A DNA stretch of 64,000 nt, taken from Hyphomonas beringensis (lineage in GTDB: Bacteria > Pseudomonadota > Alphaproteobacteria > Caulobacterales > Hyphomonadaceae). The translations under genes and the position numbers were made by a program. Shown here piece by piece: positions 26,784 through 35,292 of this stretch. The stretch covers positions 37,501 to 101,500 of the forward strand of contig NZ_AWFF01000029.1 of NCBI RefSeq assembly GCF_000682755.1, in the 5' to 3' direction. The number at the start of each line of letters is the position of its first letter. The stretch's first letter is position 1. The notes below the pieces were generated by a model. The model was not told the DNA's origin. It saw only the letters and a list, made by a program, of their open reading frames with translations, and ran no database searches.

Positions 26784-27875
26784 TCAGACGTGATGGTGAT
26801 CTCCTGTTTCCGGGTCCAGCAGCTTGTGGGCGTGCAGGATGAAATAGCGGACTTCTGCATTGTCCACTGTGCGGTGGGCCGCATTTTTCCAGGCGTCGTA
26901 GGCTTCCTTGTAGTTCGGGAAGGCGCCGACAAAGTCGACCTTGGAAAGATCTTCGAATTCCACTTCGGCCACATCCTTCAGCTCGCCGCCGAATACGATG
27001 TGGAGAAGCTGCTTGGTGTCGCGGGTGGCTTCGCCCATTTTTACTGGCTCCGTAATCTGTGCGGGGGCTATTTCAGCCGCCCTTTCCTGTGGGTCAGGTA
27101 TATCCACAATTTCTGATCTGCGCACTAACAGAGGATGCAAGCTGTTTCCAGATGCGATGACGCTTCGTTGTGCAGGTACATCGCGGTTAAAGATGAGTTT
27201 TTCGCCTTTATGTGTCGTTACGACACCTCCTGCCTCCTGAACGAGCACAGTTCCAGCCGCCAGGTCCCAGTCAGACTTGTTGCCCATGGCCATCGTCGCA
27301 TCCCACGCGCCGGAGGCAACAAAGGCCAGGCGCAGCAGGGTGGCGTTCGGTTTCGGCTGTGCCAGGGTCAGCTCCGGCCAGGGCTCGCTCCAGGCCTTAT
27401 GGCGGATCATTTCCTCCGCCGCGATCATCCGGCAGCCCTGTTCCGACCGGCATTCCGACACGCGGATGGACTGTCCGTTCAGGAATGCCCCGCCGCCGCG
27501 CCGGGCCTCGTATAGCTGGTCCAGTTGCGGAGCATAGATCACGCCAGCCACCGCCTCGCCCTCCTCGACGATGGAAAGGCCGACACACCAATAGGGGTCA
27601 TTGCGCATGAAGGCGCGCGTGCCGTCGATCGGGTCGACCACCCAGCAGCGATCCTTCTGGCGGGCATCGCGATTGTCCAGCGTCTCTTCAGACAGCCAGC
27701 CATAGTCTCGCCGAAAGCGGGTCAGCCGCTCGGAGCAGAGCCGGTTCACGGCAATATCAGCCGCGGTAACGGGACTGCCGCCGGATTTGCGCCAGGTTTT
27801 GACAGCTGAGTCATCCATCATGAAGGACAGAGCGAGCTTGCCTGCCTCCTGCGCCACTTCGCGCAGGACCCTCAT
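26784..27875 (-). CDS. Inositol monophosphatase/CysQ-like phosphatase fused to DUF4170
   Basis: A 363-residue two-part protein. Residues 1-265 form an IMPase-fold phosphatase: SEET near 63 and DPIDGTRAF at 81-89 bind Mg, with SDWDLAAGTVLVQEAGG completing the site; this fits 3'(2'),5'-bisphosphate nucleotidase (CysQ) or a related enzyme. Residues about 285-363 form a DUF4170 domain (KQLLHIVFGGELKD, AFPNYKEAYDAWKNAAH, VRYFILHAHKLLDP), usually a separate small protein. An internal ATG at 27038 with GGAG eight bases upstream could also give free DUF4170. The start at 27875 is an ATG just past the tldE stop; a TTG at 27908 is also in frame. Confidence 0.85.
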   Translation of the reverse strand: MRVLREVAQEAGKLALSFMMDDSAVKTWRKSGGSPVTAADIAVNRLCSERLTRFRRDYGWLSEETLDNRDARQKDRCWVVDPIDGTRAFMRNDPYWCVGLSIVEEGEAVAGVIYAPQLDQLYEARRGGGAFLNGQSIRVSECRSEQGCRMIAAEEMIRHKAWSEPWPELTLAQPKPNATLLRLAFVASGAWDATMAMGNKSDWDLAAGTVLVQEAGGVVTTHKGEKLIFNRDVPAQRSVIASGNSLHPLLVRRSEIVDIPDPQERAAEIAPAQITEPVKMGEATRDTKQLLHIVFGGELKDVAEVEFEDLSKVDFVGAFPNYKEAYDAWKNAAHRTVDNAEVRYFILHAHKLLDPETGDHHHV

Positions 27876-27894
27876 ATCGTCAGACAGGGTGCGG

Positions 27895-29241
27895 TCAGCT
27901 GCCCGCAAGACTCATATCCTCAACCAGAATGCTCGGCGCATCCCGCGTGCCCCGGAACTCCAAATCCGACGCCGGGATCAGCCGCGCGAACATGGAGGGC
28001 AGGTCACCCGCAATGGTCACTTCAGAGACCGGATAGGCAATCTCGCCATCCTCGAACCAGAAGCCCGCCACGCCGACGGAATAGTCGCCGGTATTAGGGT
28101 TGATGGACGGGCCGAACATGTCTGTCACCAACAGGCCCTTGCCGGCCTGCTTCACCAGATCGGCAGGCGTCTGCTCACCGGCCTTGAGGTAAAGGTTTGA
28201 CGTCGTCACGCCCGGCGGATCGCCAAAGCCAAGCGCCGAAAAGCCATTCGGCTTCAGGCCCAGCTGGCGCGCAGACGGGGAGTTCAGCAGCCAGTCGGTC
28301 AGGCGGCCATCATCAATCAGATGAGTCTCCTTCACCGGCATGCCTTCGCCATCATGGCTGCGCGAGCCCATGCCCATAGGGCGGAACGGGTCATCAATGA
28401 TGTGGATGCCCTTGGCGAACACCTGCTCGCCCATCTTGTCTTTCAGGAAGCTGACACCGCGCGCCACGGACGGGCCGGAAATCGCGCTGAGGAAGGCCCC
28501 GATCAGGCTGGCAGAGACGCGGCGGTCATACAGGACAGCCGCCTTCTGCGTCGCAAGCTTGCGGGAGCCAAGGCGCGAAATCGTGCGTTCGCCTGCCGTC
28601 TTGCCAATCTCTTCGGCCGTCGGGCGGTCCTTGGTGAAGCGGACAGACCAGCTGTCATAGTCACGCTCCATATGGCCATCGCGTTCGGCCACAGCCGCCA
28701 GGCCCAGACTGGTCGAGGTGCCGGTCTTGTAGGCGGAAAAGCCATTGCTGGCGGCGACCCAGCGCGAAGACCGGTTCCAGGCCGCGCCGCAGCCCGCCAC
28801 AGTCTTGACGCCCGGCACAGACAGGGCGCTGGCTTCTGCTGTCAGCGCTTCGGTTTCCAGCACTTCGGCGGAGATTTCCGGCTCGCCGGTCAGATCCATG
28901 TCGAGGTCGCCCGTCGCCAGCTCATCCGGCCCAGGCAGGCCGCAGAACTTGTCCTCGGGCACAGCCTTCGCCATCGCGACACAGCGCTCTGCCAGGGCCT
29001 TCAGGCCCTCGCTGGAAAGGTCTGCGCCAGAGACATGCGCCTGACGCTTTCCATAGAAGCAGCGCAGCGCCACAGAGCGGCCCTCTTCGCGTTCGATGCT
29101 TTCGAGATTGCCATCGCGCACAGAAACGCTGACGCCATCGGCAATGCCGATTCTCGCATCGGCGGCATCGGCGCCTTCCTTGCGGCAATGGTCCAGAAGT
29201 CCGGCAAGCAGATCGGCCGGCGGTGTAGTAAAATCAGCCAT
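27895..29241 (-). CDS. pmbA: TldE/PmbA, metalloprotease regulatory subunit
   Basis: A 448-residue TldD/PmbA family protein. With TldD it forms a peptidase that matures or degrades small peptides; TldE itself lacks the HExxxH metal motif, and none is seen here. Family blocks include DGVSVSVRDGNLESIEREEG, GCFYGKRQA-like RCFYGKRQAHVSG, IIDDPFRPMGMGSRSHDGEG and TSNLYLKAGEQTP. The ATG at 29241 begins MADFTTPPADLL; the longer frame adds an improbable N-terminus overlapping the next gene's end. It heads a minus-strand operon with the IMPase-DUF4170 and MsbA-like genes. No tldD in the window. Confidence 0.92.
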   Translation of the reverse strand: MADFTTPPADLLAGLLDHCRKEGADAADARIGIADGVSVSVRDGNLESIEREEGRSVALRCFYGKRQAHVSGADLSSEGLKALAERCVAMAKAVPEDKFCGLPGPDELATGDLDMDLTGEPEISAEVLETEALTAEASALSVPGVKTVAGCGAAWNRSSRWVAASNGFSAYKTGTSTSLGLAAVAERDGHMERDYDSWSVRFTKDRPTAEEIGKTAGERTISRLGSRKLATQKAAVLYDRRVSASLIGAFLSAISGPSVARGVSFLKDKMGEQVFAKGIHIIDDPFRPMGMGSRSHDGEGMPVKETHLIDDGRLTDWLLNSPSARQLGLKPNGFSALGFGDPPGVTTSNLYLKAGEQTPADLVKQAGKGLLVTDMFGPSINPNTGDYSVGVAGFWFEDGEIAYPVSEVTIAGDLPSMFARLIPASDLEFRGTRDAPSILVEDMSLAGS

Positions 29242-29362
29242 GAAGCGTAGATGGACTGCGCCGCCTGACTGCGCAACTGCGGGAGTCAGGCAACAGGTGG
29301 CAAAAAGGCCGCCAGCACTGGCTGACGGCCCTTTCATCTCCCCCCGGAAATCATGTGTCTGC

Positions 29363-29638
29363 TCAGTCGTCGCGGCGCGCGTCCGGCAGGCGGTCATTGA
29401 TGTCGTCGCGAATGTCCAGCAGCGTCACGATCAGGCCGCAGACCAGGCTGGCCGCGATCCAGCCGCCAACCGTGAAGATGGCAAAATCAGCCACTTGAGC
29501 CAGCGTGCCGCTAAGGCCCAGCAACTCTCCTGAAAACTCGCCGCGATTGTACAGGCCAAGTGCGATACCGGCGACGACAATGGCGATATAGGCCACGTAA
29601 ACCATCGTCCGGAAGCTGTTGATGATGAAGAACTTCAT
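29363..29638 (-). CDS. Small two-helix membrane protein, unknown
   Basis: A 91-residue protein with two hydrophobic helices, TMVYVAYIAIVVAGIALGLY and FTVGGWIAASLVCGLIVTLL, and a charged C-terminus DIRDDINDRLPDARRDD. A good AAGGAAGGGG ribosome site precedes the ATG, which supports it as real. It lies between tldE and a small lipoprotein on the same strand. I do not recognise the family. Confidence 0.7.
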   Translation of the reverse strand: MKFFIINSFRTMVYVAYIAIVVAGIALGLYNRGEFSGELLGLSGTLAQVADFAIFTVGGWIAASLVCGLIVTLLDIRDDINDRLPDARRDD

Positions 29639-29747
29639 GGTATCCCCTTCCTTAACTCCGCGTCATATCTAAGCGGATTGGTGTCTCACGTCACGCAAAT
29701 ACACGCGAGAAACGAACTTGGGCCCGGCTATCGGGTGCTTTTATGCC

Positions 29748-30071
29748 TCAATCGACGACGATTTCCGCATCGGGCTGCGACAGCTCACACGACACCATCT
29801 CGCTCAGAACACTCGCAAATTCGAGCTGTTCTTCCAGTTTCAGGGATTCGACATATTTGCCGACCCGGCGCTTTTCCCGGCCGATAGCGGCAGCGGTTCG
29901 GCGGAACAGGCCCGGGCTCAAATTCTCTTCCATGGCGGCGGTGATGCACTGGCAGGTCGCAGGGGTCTCGCCCTCGGCCACGCAGGTCTCGGTCAGGATT
30001 TGCCGGTCGGACTTCTGATGGCAAGCGGTCAGGGTCGCCATGGCCGCAAAGGTCAGGATAAGCACGCGCAT
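29748..30071 (-). CDS. Small lipoprotein, unknown
   Basis: A 107-residue predicted lipoprotein. The start MRVLILTFAAMATLTACHQK carries a lipobox LTAC, and a GGAG site lies eight bases before the ATG at 30071. Two further cysteines (CVAEGETPATCQC) form a likely CxxxxxxxxCxC disulfide motif. The rest is helical. No function recognised. The longer in-frame start at 30104 would hide the signal peptide. Confidence 0.65.
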   Translation of the reverse strand: MRVLILTFAAMATLTACHQKSDRQILTETCVAEGETPATCQCITAAMEENLSPGLFRRTAAAIGREKRRVGKYVESLKLEEQLEFASVLSEMVSCELSQPDAEIVVD

Positions 30072-30132
30072 TCCGGCAGCTCCGATCTGTGTGGCCCAAG
30101 CCAAGCATGAAATTAACCAGCAGGTAAAGCGC

Positions 30133-30849
30133 CTATTCCCGGTTCAGGATCTTGTCGACCTGAACGCCTTTACCAAAGTCACGCATGAAGTCTTCCTTCA
30201 CTTTCAGGCGGTCGTAATCCTCTTCCACCCAGTCCAGGAAAGGCTTCCAGTCTTCCGGCGCGCGCCCGACATTATAGTTGGCATAGGTCTGGAAGAAGGC
30301 GTCCAGCATGCCTGTCTTGCCATGCTTCACGTGCAGGTATTTCAGAGACAATTGCTCCACCGCCTCTTCAAAAGGCACGTTTTCGCGCAGCAATTTGTAG
30401 AGAACGGACATCAGCCCCGCCCGGTCCGCGCCGGATTTGCAATGCATCAACGCCGGGTATTCGATGGTCTCGAACAGCTCCTTCGCCGCGAACAGCGCCT
30501 CTTTCGTCGGCGTATCGCGGGAGAAGACCTGGAAATCGATGAGGGTGATTCCCGCTTTCTCGCAGGCCTCTTTCTCCAACAGGTAATAGCCCTTGGTGCT
30601 TTCCCCGCGCAGGTTCAGGATCGTGCGGATGCCCAGTTTCTCGGCATACTCGACCACCTTCTTCGGAGAGGGCTGGTTCGCCCGCCACATCTCGGGCGAG
30701 ATCTGATGCAGATTTGAAAAAGCCGCGCGCAGGAAGCCGTGATCCTGCCAGACCATCTCCCGGCGGGCCCGGGCACGGCCTTCGCGTGTCGTGAGATCCG
30801 CCGCAACGTGGGGCGTCTTCCGCTTTTTCTTGGACCTGATCTTTACCAT
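30133..30849 (-). CDS. Tyrosine/dual-specificity protein phosphatase-like
   Basis: A 238-residue cysteine phosphatase. The P-loop HCKSGADRAG (HCx5R) gives the nucleophilic cysteine and arginine; upstream FSRDTPTKEAL may hold the general acid. The N-terminus is very basic (VKIRSKKKRKTP). NLRGESTKGYYLLEKEA is typical of the SIW14/DSP-like bacterial group. It may act on protein phosphotyrosine or on inositol/lipid phosphates. The ATG at 30849 is chosen because the extra 12 residues upstream look non-coding. It is a single gene divergent from the ECF operon. Confidence 0.85.
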   Translation of the reverse strand: MVKIRSKKKRKTPHVAADLTTREGRARARREMVWQDHGFLRAAFSNLHQISPEMWRANQPSPKKVVEYAEKLGIRTILNLRGESTKGYYLLEKEACEKAGITLIDFQVFSRDTPTKEALFAAKELFETIEYPALMHCKSGADRAGLMSVLYKLLRENVPFEEAVEQLSLKYLHVKHGKTGMLDAFFQTYANYNVGRAPEDWKPFLDWVEEDYDRLKVKEDFMRDFGKGVQVDKILNRE

Positions 30850-31000
30850 TGCCCTGCGATTAGCCGCCCCTCCTTCTGCCTGCAAGCAATAGCGTCAGAA
30901 AGAAAATCGCATCCGCCTGCATCCAAACGCGCTCCTGCCTGCATCTTACAATCAAAGGCGCCGCAGTGAGCGCCCATTAAACCCTTGAAGGAGCTTCATT

Positions 31001-31369
31001 ATGGAAGACATCATCGTCCCAATTGGCCTGTGCGCCACGATTGTCGGAATTGTCTGGCTGGTCAGCCATTTCAATTTCAAGAAACGCAAAACCATCCACG
31101 AAACCGTGCGCGACGCCATCGACAAGGGCCAGGTTCTGGACCGTGAGATGATTGAGCGCCTGGCGCTGGTGACAGACCCGGTCCGGGCTGATCTGCGCCG
31201 CGGTGTGCTGTTCCTGGCCGTCGGGATCGCCTTTGGCTTCCTCGGCGTGATGGTTGGCAGCGAACAGGGTGAAGCCATCAAGCCGATGATTGGCGTGGCC
31301 TCATTTCCGGTATTCCTGGGTCTGGCCTATCTTGGCCTCTGGGCATTCGGCCGCCGTGAGACGGCCTGA
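31001..31369 (+). CDS. DUF6249-like membrane protein
   Basis: A 122-residue protein with a first helix IVPIGLCATIVGIVWLVSHF, a charged cytoplasmic loop (KKRKTIHETVRDAIDKGQ) and two C-terminal helices (VLFLAVGIAFGFLGVMVG; FPVFLGLAYLGLWAF). This matches small membrane proteins that sit beside ECF sigma genes (DUF6249). It is 31 bases before the sigma factor gene, and may take part in sequestering it. No zinc-binding anti-sigma motif. Confidence 0.7.
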   Translation: MEDIIVPIGLCATIVGIVWLVSHFNFKKRKTIHETVRDAIDKGQVLDREMIERLALVTDPVRADLRRGVLFLAVGIAFGFLGVMVGSEQGEAIKPMIGVASFPVFLGLAYLGLWAFGRRETA

Positions 31370-31400
31370 GCTGAGACGGGTCTCCGAAGGAGGGCGCGAC

Positions 31401-31928
31401 ATGCGCAGCGATCCAGACCTGGCCGAAGACGCCGCACAAGGCAGCGAGGCAGCCTATGCCGAGCTGGTGCGGCGCCACCAGGCCCGCGTGCGGGGCATGG
31501 CCCGGCGGCTGACCGGGTCTGCCAGTGACGGTGACGACATAGCCCAGATCACCTTCCTGAAGGCCTGGCAAAAGATCGGCACCTATACCGGCGGCACCTT
31601 CTCGGCCTGGATCTGCACCATCTGCTGGCGGGAATATCTGCAAGCCCGCCGCAAGCAGAAGATCGAGATCGAGTTTGACGAAACAGCAGAAATCGTTCCG
31701 TTTATGCGCACCCAGTCCGATGAGGTGGGCGACCAGATGGATCTGACCAATGCCTTGCAGAAACTGACAGAAGCCCAGCGCGTGTGCGTCACGCTCTGCG
31801 TCGCAGCGGGCCTGTCACATCGCGAAGCGGCCGACGCGACCGGCTGGCCGCTCGGCACCGTAAAATCCCATGTGACGCGCGGCGTGGACGCGCTTCGCAA
31901 ACAACTTGCAAGCAGCCAAGTGGCGTGA
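31401..31928 (+). CDS. ECF RNA polymerase sigma factor
   Basis: A 175-residue sigma factor. Region 2 is visible as ALVRRH-like AYAELVRRHQARVRG, SDGDDIAQITFLKAWQKIGTY; region 4 as LTEAQRVCVTLCVAAGLSHREAADATGWPLGTVKSHVTRG. The ATG at 31401 follows GAAGGAGGG. It overlaps nothing but is closely flanked by two small membrane-protein genes, which probably control it. The promoter it reads is not evident. Confidence 0.9.
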   Translation: MRSDPDLAEDAAQGSEAAYAELVRRHQARVRGMARRLTGSASDGDDIAQITFLKAWQKIGTYTGGTFSAWICTICWREYLQARRKQKIEIEFDETAEIVPFMRTQSDEVGDQMDLTNALQKLTEAQRVCVTLCVAAGLSHREAADATGWPLGTVKSHVTRGVDALRKQLASSQVA

Positions 31929-31938
31929 TGGAGTACAG

Positions 31939-32289
31939 ATGATGCGTGAACAGGAAACCTACTCAGACCTCACCGATCTTTTTACGGCAGAGGACCGCAA
32001 GCTGGACCCGGCCCCCTTCGTTCAGGACGTGATGGGCGGTATCCGCCGCAAGGCCCTGATGCGCCGTGTCCTGCTGGGCGCAGTCGGCCTAGCCGGGGCG
32101 AGCGTCGCCGCGATGCAATTGCCAAAACTGCTGTCAGGCTGGACGGGGCTGGACCTGGCCCTCACCAAATCCGTGGTCGACGCGAGCAAGGATGCGAGCC
32201 TTCTGTCCACGGTCGATCCGCTCTGGCTGGTCGTCGGCGGCGTCGTGACACTCAGCCTCCTGGCCATCACCACCTGGGAACGGACTTAG
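31939..32289 (+). CDS. Small membrane protein, possible anti-sigma partner
   Basis: About 116 residues. A polar N-terminal 45 residues (YSDLTDLFTAEDRKLDPAPF) precede a helix VLLGAVGLAGASVAAMQL and a C-terminal helix PLWLVVGGVVTLSLLAITTW. It starts 10 bases after the sigma factor stop, with a GGAG site, and is co-transcribed. This cytoplasmic-then-membrane layout fits an anti-sigma factor, but no known anti-sigma motif is visible. Start may be 31939 or 31942. Confidence 0.65.
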   Translation: MMREQETYSDLTDLFTAEDRKLDPAPFVQDVMGGIRRKALMRRVLLGAVGLAGASVAAMQLPKLLSGWTGLDLALTKSVVDASKDASLLSTVDPLWLVVGGVVTLSLLAITTWERT

Positions 32290-32303
32290 GCTCTTTTCCC
32301 ATT

Positions 32304-32375
32304 ATCCTTCGACTTTGCTCAGGATGAGGCCTGTATTTGAGGCGCGCTCATGCAGAGCGAAGTCGAAGCACTGGC
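32304..32375. repeat. Composite dispersed repeat, copy 1
   Basis: Unit A is ATCCTTCGACTTTGCTCAGGATGAGG (32304-32329, given in two halves: ATCCTTCGACTT, TGCTCAGGATGAGG). Unit B is GCTCATGCAGAGCGAAG then TCGAAGCACTGGCTCGGGC (about 32346-32380). The same two units occur together at 62845-62938. This copy fills the gap between the ECF operon and the convergent maf gene. Confidence 0.7.
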
Positions 32376-32382
32376 TCGGGCT

Positions 32383-32967
32383 TCAGGGTTTGCGCCAGCC
32401 CAGCCCTTCGAGCAGGGCTTTTGTTTCGTATAGCGGCAGGCCGACAATGGTTGTGTAGCTGCCGCTGATATGGGTGATGAAGGCGCCGGCCATACCCTGG
32501 ATGCCATAGCCGCCGGCCTTGCCCTTCCATTCGCCGCTGGCGATGTAGGCAGCGATGTCCTGATCGGTCAGCCGCTTCATCTTGACCCGCGCGAGCACAG
32601 TGCGGCTGGCGAGGCGGCCATCCGGAGCCTTTACGGCCACTCCTGTGATGCATTGATGGGCGCGGCCAGATAATTGGCGCAGAAACTGTTCCGCCTCAGC
32701 CTCATCTGCCGCCTTTTCCAGATTGCGCTGGCCCAGCGCAACGACCGTATCCGCTGCCAGCACATAGCCCGCTTCCGGGCAGGCCTCAGCCTTCTCCACA
32801 GCAAGACGCTCCGCCAGCGCGCGTGGCGACTCGTCCTTGCGACGGGATTCGTCAATGTCGGTCGGGTGGATCGCGTCCGGCACAATCCCGATCTGGGCGA
32901 GCAGGTCTCGCCGCCGGGGACTCGCACTGGCGAGGATCAAGGGGGCGTGCCCGGAGGACGCGATCAT
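32383..32967 (-). CDS. Maf-like nucleotide pyrophosphatase
   Basis: A 194-residue house-cleaning enzyme that hydrolyses non-canonical or modified nucleoside triphosphates. Signature blocks: LILASASPRRRDLLAQIG near the N-terminus, AEKAEA-like VEKAEACPEAGYVLAADTVV with the catalytic aspartate, and GKAGGYGIQGMAGAFI. It starts two bases after infA, so is likely translated from the same messenger, a common alphaproteobacterial pair. Confidence 0.92.
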   Translation of the reverse strand: MIASSGHAPLILASASPRRRDLLAQIGIVPDAIHPTDIDESRRKDESPRALAERLAVEKAEACPEAGYVLAADTVVALGQRNLEKAADEAEAEQFLRQLSGRAHQCITGVAVKAPDGRLASRTVLARVKMKRLTDQDIAAYIASGEWKGKAGGYGIQGMAGAFITHISGSYTTIVGLPLYETKALLEGLGWRKP

Positions 32968-32969
32968 GC

Positions 32970-33188
32970 TTATTTGAAGCGGTAGGTGATGCGGCCCTTG
33001 GTCAGGTCATAGGGCGTCATTTCAACCATAACCTTGTCACCGGTCAGCACGCGGATGCGGTTCTTGCGCATCTTGCCTGCGGTGTGGGCAATGATTTCGT
33101 GGTCATTTTCCAGTTTCACGCGAAACGTCGCGTTCGGCAGCAGTTCGACAACTGTGCCTTCAAATTCGATCAGTTCTTCCTTCGACAT
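32970..33188 (-). CDS. infA: Translation initiation factor IF-1
   Basis: The 72-residue OB-fold factor. [20 protein letters not shown], then [19 protein letters not shown] and [14 protein letters not shown], match IF-1 throughout at the normal length. GGAGAC precedes the ATG. The 141-base leader to the left of the TolC gene has no other feature I can name. Confidence 0.98.
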   Translation of the reverse strand: MSKEELIEFEGTVVELLPNATFRVKLENDHEIIAHTAGKMRKNRIRVLTGDKVMVEMTPYDLTKGRITYRFK

Positions 33189-33329
33189 GCAGTCTCCAAA
33201 TCAGGGCGGTCCATTGCGCCGCCGAAACGCATATAGGGGGCGCATAACGGTTTGCACGGATTCCGGCAAGATTTGAAGCTCAGCAAGGCGATTAAAGCCA
33301 TTTTCCGGAATTCCCGTGCTTCTGATACG

Positions 33330-34604
33330 TCAGGGCATCAGACTCGGTTCGAGATCAGAGGACAGCGCGCGCAAACGGGCCGATGCCAGCTGCAGCTCCA
33401 CCCCCGCCCGAAGGCGCGCAATCTGGGCATCACGATAGGCGTTTTCGGCATCCAGCGCATCCACCAGGGTGCGCGCACCGGCATCATATTCCTTGTAGGC
33501 GCCTTCTGCCGCGAGGCTGGCCGCACGCTCTGCGCGGGTCGCGGCCTTCAGGGCCAGGCGGCGCGCCTCAATATCGCCCCACAGGCTGCTGACGGCTTCC
33601 TTCAGCTGAACTTCCGCGATGCGCACACCTGCAGTGGCGACGCTGCGCCCTGCCCGCGCCTCTCTCGCGCTCGCGGATTTCAGACCGCTTGTGTAAAGCG
33701 GCACCTCCACCGAGACGAAGGCCCCGACATCGCTGATCGGGTCATCGAAGAAGAAATAGATGTCCTCGCCCGTGGTCGCCCGTGCCTTGAGGGAGACTTT
33801 CGGGCCAAACCGGCTGCGCGCTTCCTGAACACGCTTGTCGGCGGAGGTCTCAGCGGCGCGTGCGGCGGCGAGGTCCGGATTGGTCTCCAGCACATGCGCC
33901 AATGATTGCTGGAAGTCTGTTGGCGTCTCTCCCGGCAGCGCGGCCGGGTGTTGCGGACTTGGCTGGTCCAAACCGGTCAGACGGGCCAGCCTTGCCTTCG
34001 CTGCGGCCAGCGCAGCGCGGTAGCCCGCCTGCTGCGCCTCAGCGGAGGCAAGGCGAGACTGGGTGAGCGCGATGTCTGTACGCGTGACGATGCCCTGATC
34101 GAACTGCGCCTCTGTCTGTTGCAGGCGGAGGCGGAACGTCTCTACCTGCTGACGGGCGACGGCCAGTTCCTGTTCCGCCAGCCAGGCACGGGCATAAGCC
34201 TCAAACGTGTTGAGGACGGTCTGCTCGCGCGCGCTGAGCAATTGCGCGGCAGAGGCCTCACGCTGGGCCCGGGCGGCATCAATCGCGGCGGCGTTGGCCC
34301 CGGAGGTGAACACCGGCCATTCCGCCTGCAGACCGATCTGACGCGGCACCTGTGAGATGCGGTCTGTTGTGAAGTCTGTCTCCAGTGCGCCGATTTGGGC
34401 CTGCAGGCCCGCAGTCGGACCGGTCTTTGCGCGCGCAGCGTCCAGACCGGCTTCACTGCGCTCCATCCCGGCAGAGGCCTGATCGAGCGCGGGGTCATAT
34501 TGCAGGGCAGCCTCAAGGGCCTGCTGCAGGGACACAGGCTCAGCCACTGCCAGCGGCGCGAGCGCCATCAGGCAGGCCCCGGACAGACACGCGCGAAACC
34601 TCAT
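33330..34604 (-). CDS. TolC-family outer membrane channel
   Basis: A 424-residue outer membrane efflux protein. A signal peptide ([19 protein letters not shown]) is followed by two repeats of long amphipathic helices rich in alanine and arginine ([40 protein letters not shown]), the TolC fold. The gene overlaps the DUF2892 gene by four bases (ATGA), so it belongs to the sulfur-stress operon. It is the likely exit duct for the RND pump encoded at 37074-41346. Confidence 0.9.
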   Translation of the reverse strand: MRFRACLSGACLMALAPLAVAEPVSLQQALEAALQYDPALDQASAGMERSEAGLDAARAKTGPTAGLQAQIGALETDFTTDRISQVPRQIGLQAEWPVFTSGANAAAIDAARAQREASAAQLLSAREQTVLNTFEAYARAWLAEQELAVARQQVETFRLRLQQTEAQFDQGIVTRTDIALTQSRLASAEAQQAGYRAALAAAKARLARLTGLDQPSPQHPAALPGETPTDFQQSLAHVLETNPDLAAARAAETSADKRVQEARSRFGPKVSLKARATTGEDIYFFFDDPISDVGAFVSVEVPLYTSGLKSASAREARAGRSVATAGVRIAEVQLKEAVSSLWGDIEARRLALKAATRAERAASLAAEGAYKEYDAGARTLVDALDAENAYRDAQIARLRAGVELQLASARLRALSSDLEPSLMP

Positions 34605-34804
34605 TTGAAGGCGTTTCCGGATTTCAGGCCCAGCGCTTTGAAAATCATCGCCGCCGGGCAGAAGCCGGTAAAGGCTGCCTGGAACAGGTTCAGCCCGACA
34701 AAGGCGGTCAGCAGGAACCAGTAAGGCGAAACGAAATAGCCAAGTGCCAGGCTGGCCAGAACGATGAGGCCCGCAAAAGCAAAAACAGCACGGTCGATAT
34801 TCAT
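34601..34804 (-). CDS. DUF2892 (YgaP-like) inner membrane protein
   Basis: A 67-residue protein with a two-helix hairpin, [20 protein letters not shown] and [20 protein letters not shown], followed by [11 protein letters not shown], the signature of the DUF2892/YgaP membrane domain. In other bacteria this domain is fused to or beside rhodanese and is controlled by BigR-type repressors. AAGGAG precedes the ATG. It overlaps the TolC gene and follows thioredoxin 2 by 20 bases. Confidence 0.88.
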   Translation of the reverse strand: MNIDRAVFAFAGLIVLASLALGYFVSPYWFLLTAFVGLNLFQAAFTGFCPAAMIFKALGLKSGNAFK

Positions 34805-34824
34805 GGGAATACTCCTTCCACAGA

Positions 34825-35283
34825 TCAGGCAGACAGCCTGAAGTTTGACTTCACCCAGTTGATCAGTCCGTCCCGGGTCTGCGCGCCGGGCTGCTGGGCG
34901 ATCTTCTTTGCGCCGTTCCAGGCGATCAGCGTCGGGATGCCCCGAATGCCGAGGCCAGCCGATGCGGACTGGTTCTGGTCTGAATTCAGTTTGAAGAACC
35001 GTACCTGACCGGCAAAGCGGCTGGCGGCCTCGGCATAGGCCGGGGCCATCATGCGGCACGGGCCGCACCAGGGCGCCCAGACATCCAGCACATAGGCGCC
35101 GGTATCGCGCGCCTGCAGGCGGGCCAGCATCTTTTCGTCAATATCGACAGGCTGGGGCGTGGCGAGGCCGGCCTTGCATTTGCCACAGCGCCCGCCGGTC
35201 AATGGCTTGCCGGCAGACACACGGTTCGCCGCGCCGCAATGGACGCAGACCAGCATCTGGGTATCGACGGACGTCTCGGACAT
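34825..35283 (-). CDS. trxC: Thioredoxin 2 (TrxC)
   Basis: A 152-residue thioredoxin with an N-terminal zinc site (Cys13, Cys16, Cys33, Cys36) and active site WCGPC at Cys73/Cys76. The cis-proline loop is [10 protein letters not shown]. TrxC is a stress-induced disulfide reductase; here it lies between the flavoprotein and DUF2892 genes, so it may reduce persulfides or polysulfides made in the same operon. The adjacent gene ends 10 bases away. Confidence 0.95.
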   Translation of the reverse strand: MSETSVDTQMLVCVHCGAANRVSAGKPLTGGRCGKCKAGLATPQPVDIDEKMLARLQARDTGAYVLDVWAPWCGPCRMMAPAYAEAASRFAGQVRFFKLNSDQNQSASAGLGIRGIPTLIAWNGAKKIAQQPGAQTRDGLINWVKSNFRLSA

Positions 35284-35292
35284 GAAGAGCCT

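Noticed and set aside
29363..29533. N-terminal extension of PmbA into the small membrane protein gene
   Set aside because: The extra residues look non-coding and the small membrane protein frame has its own ribosome site.
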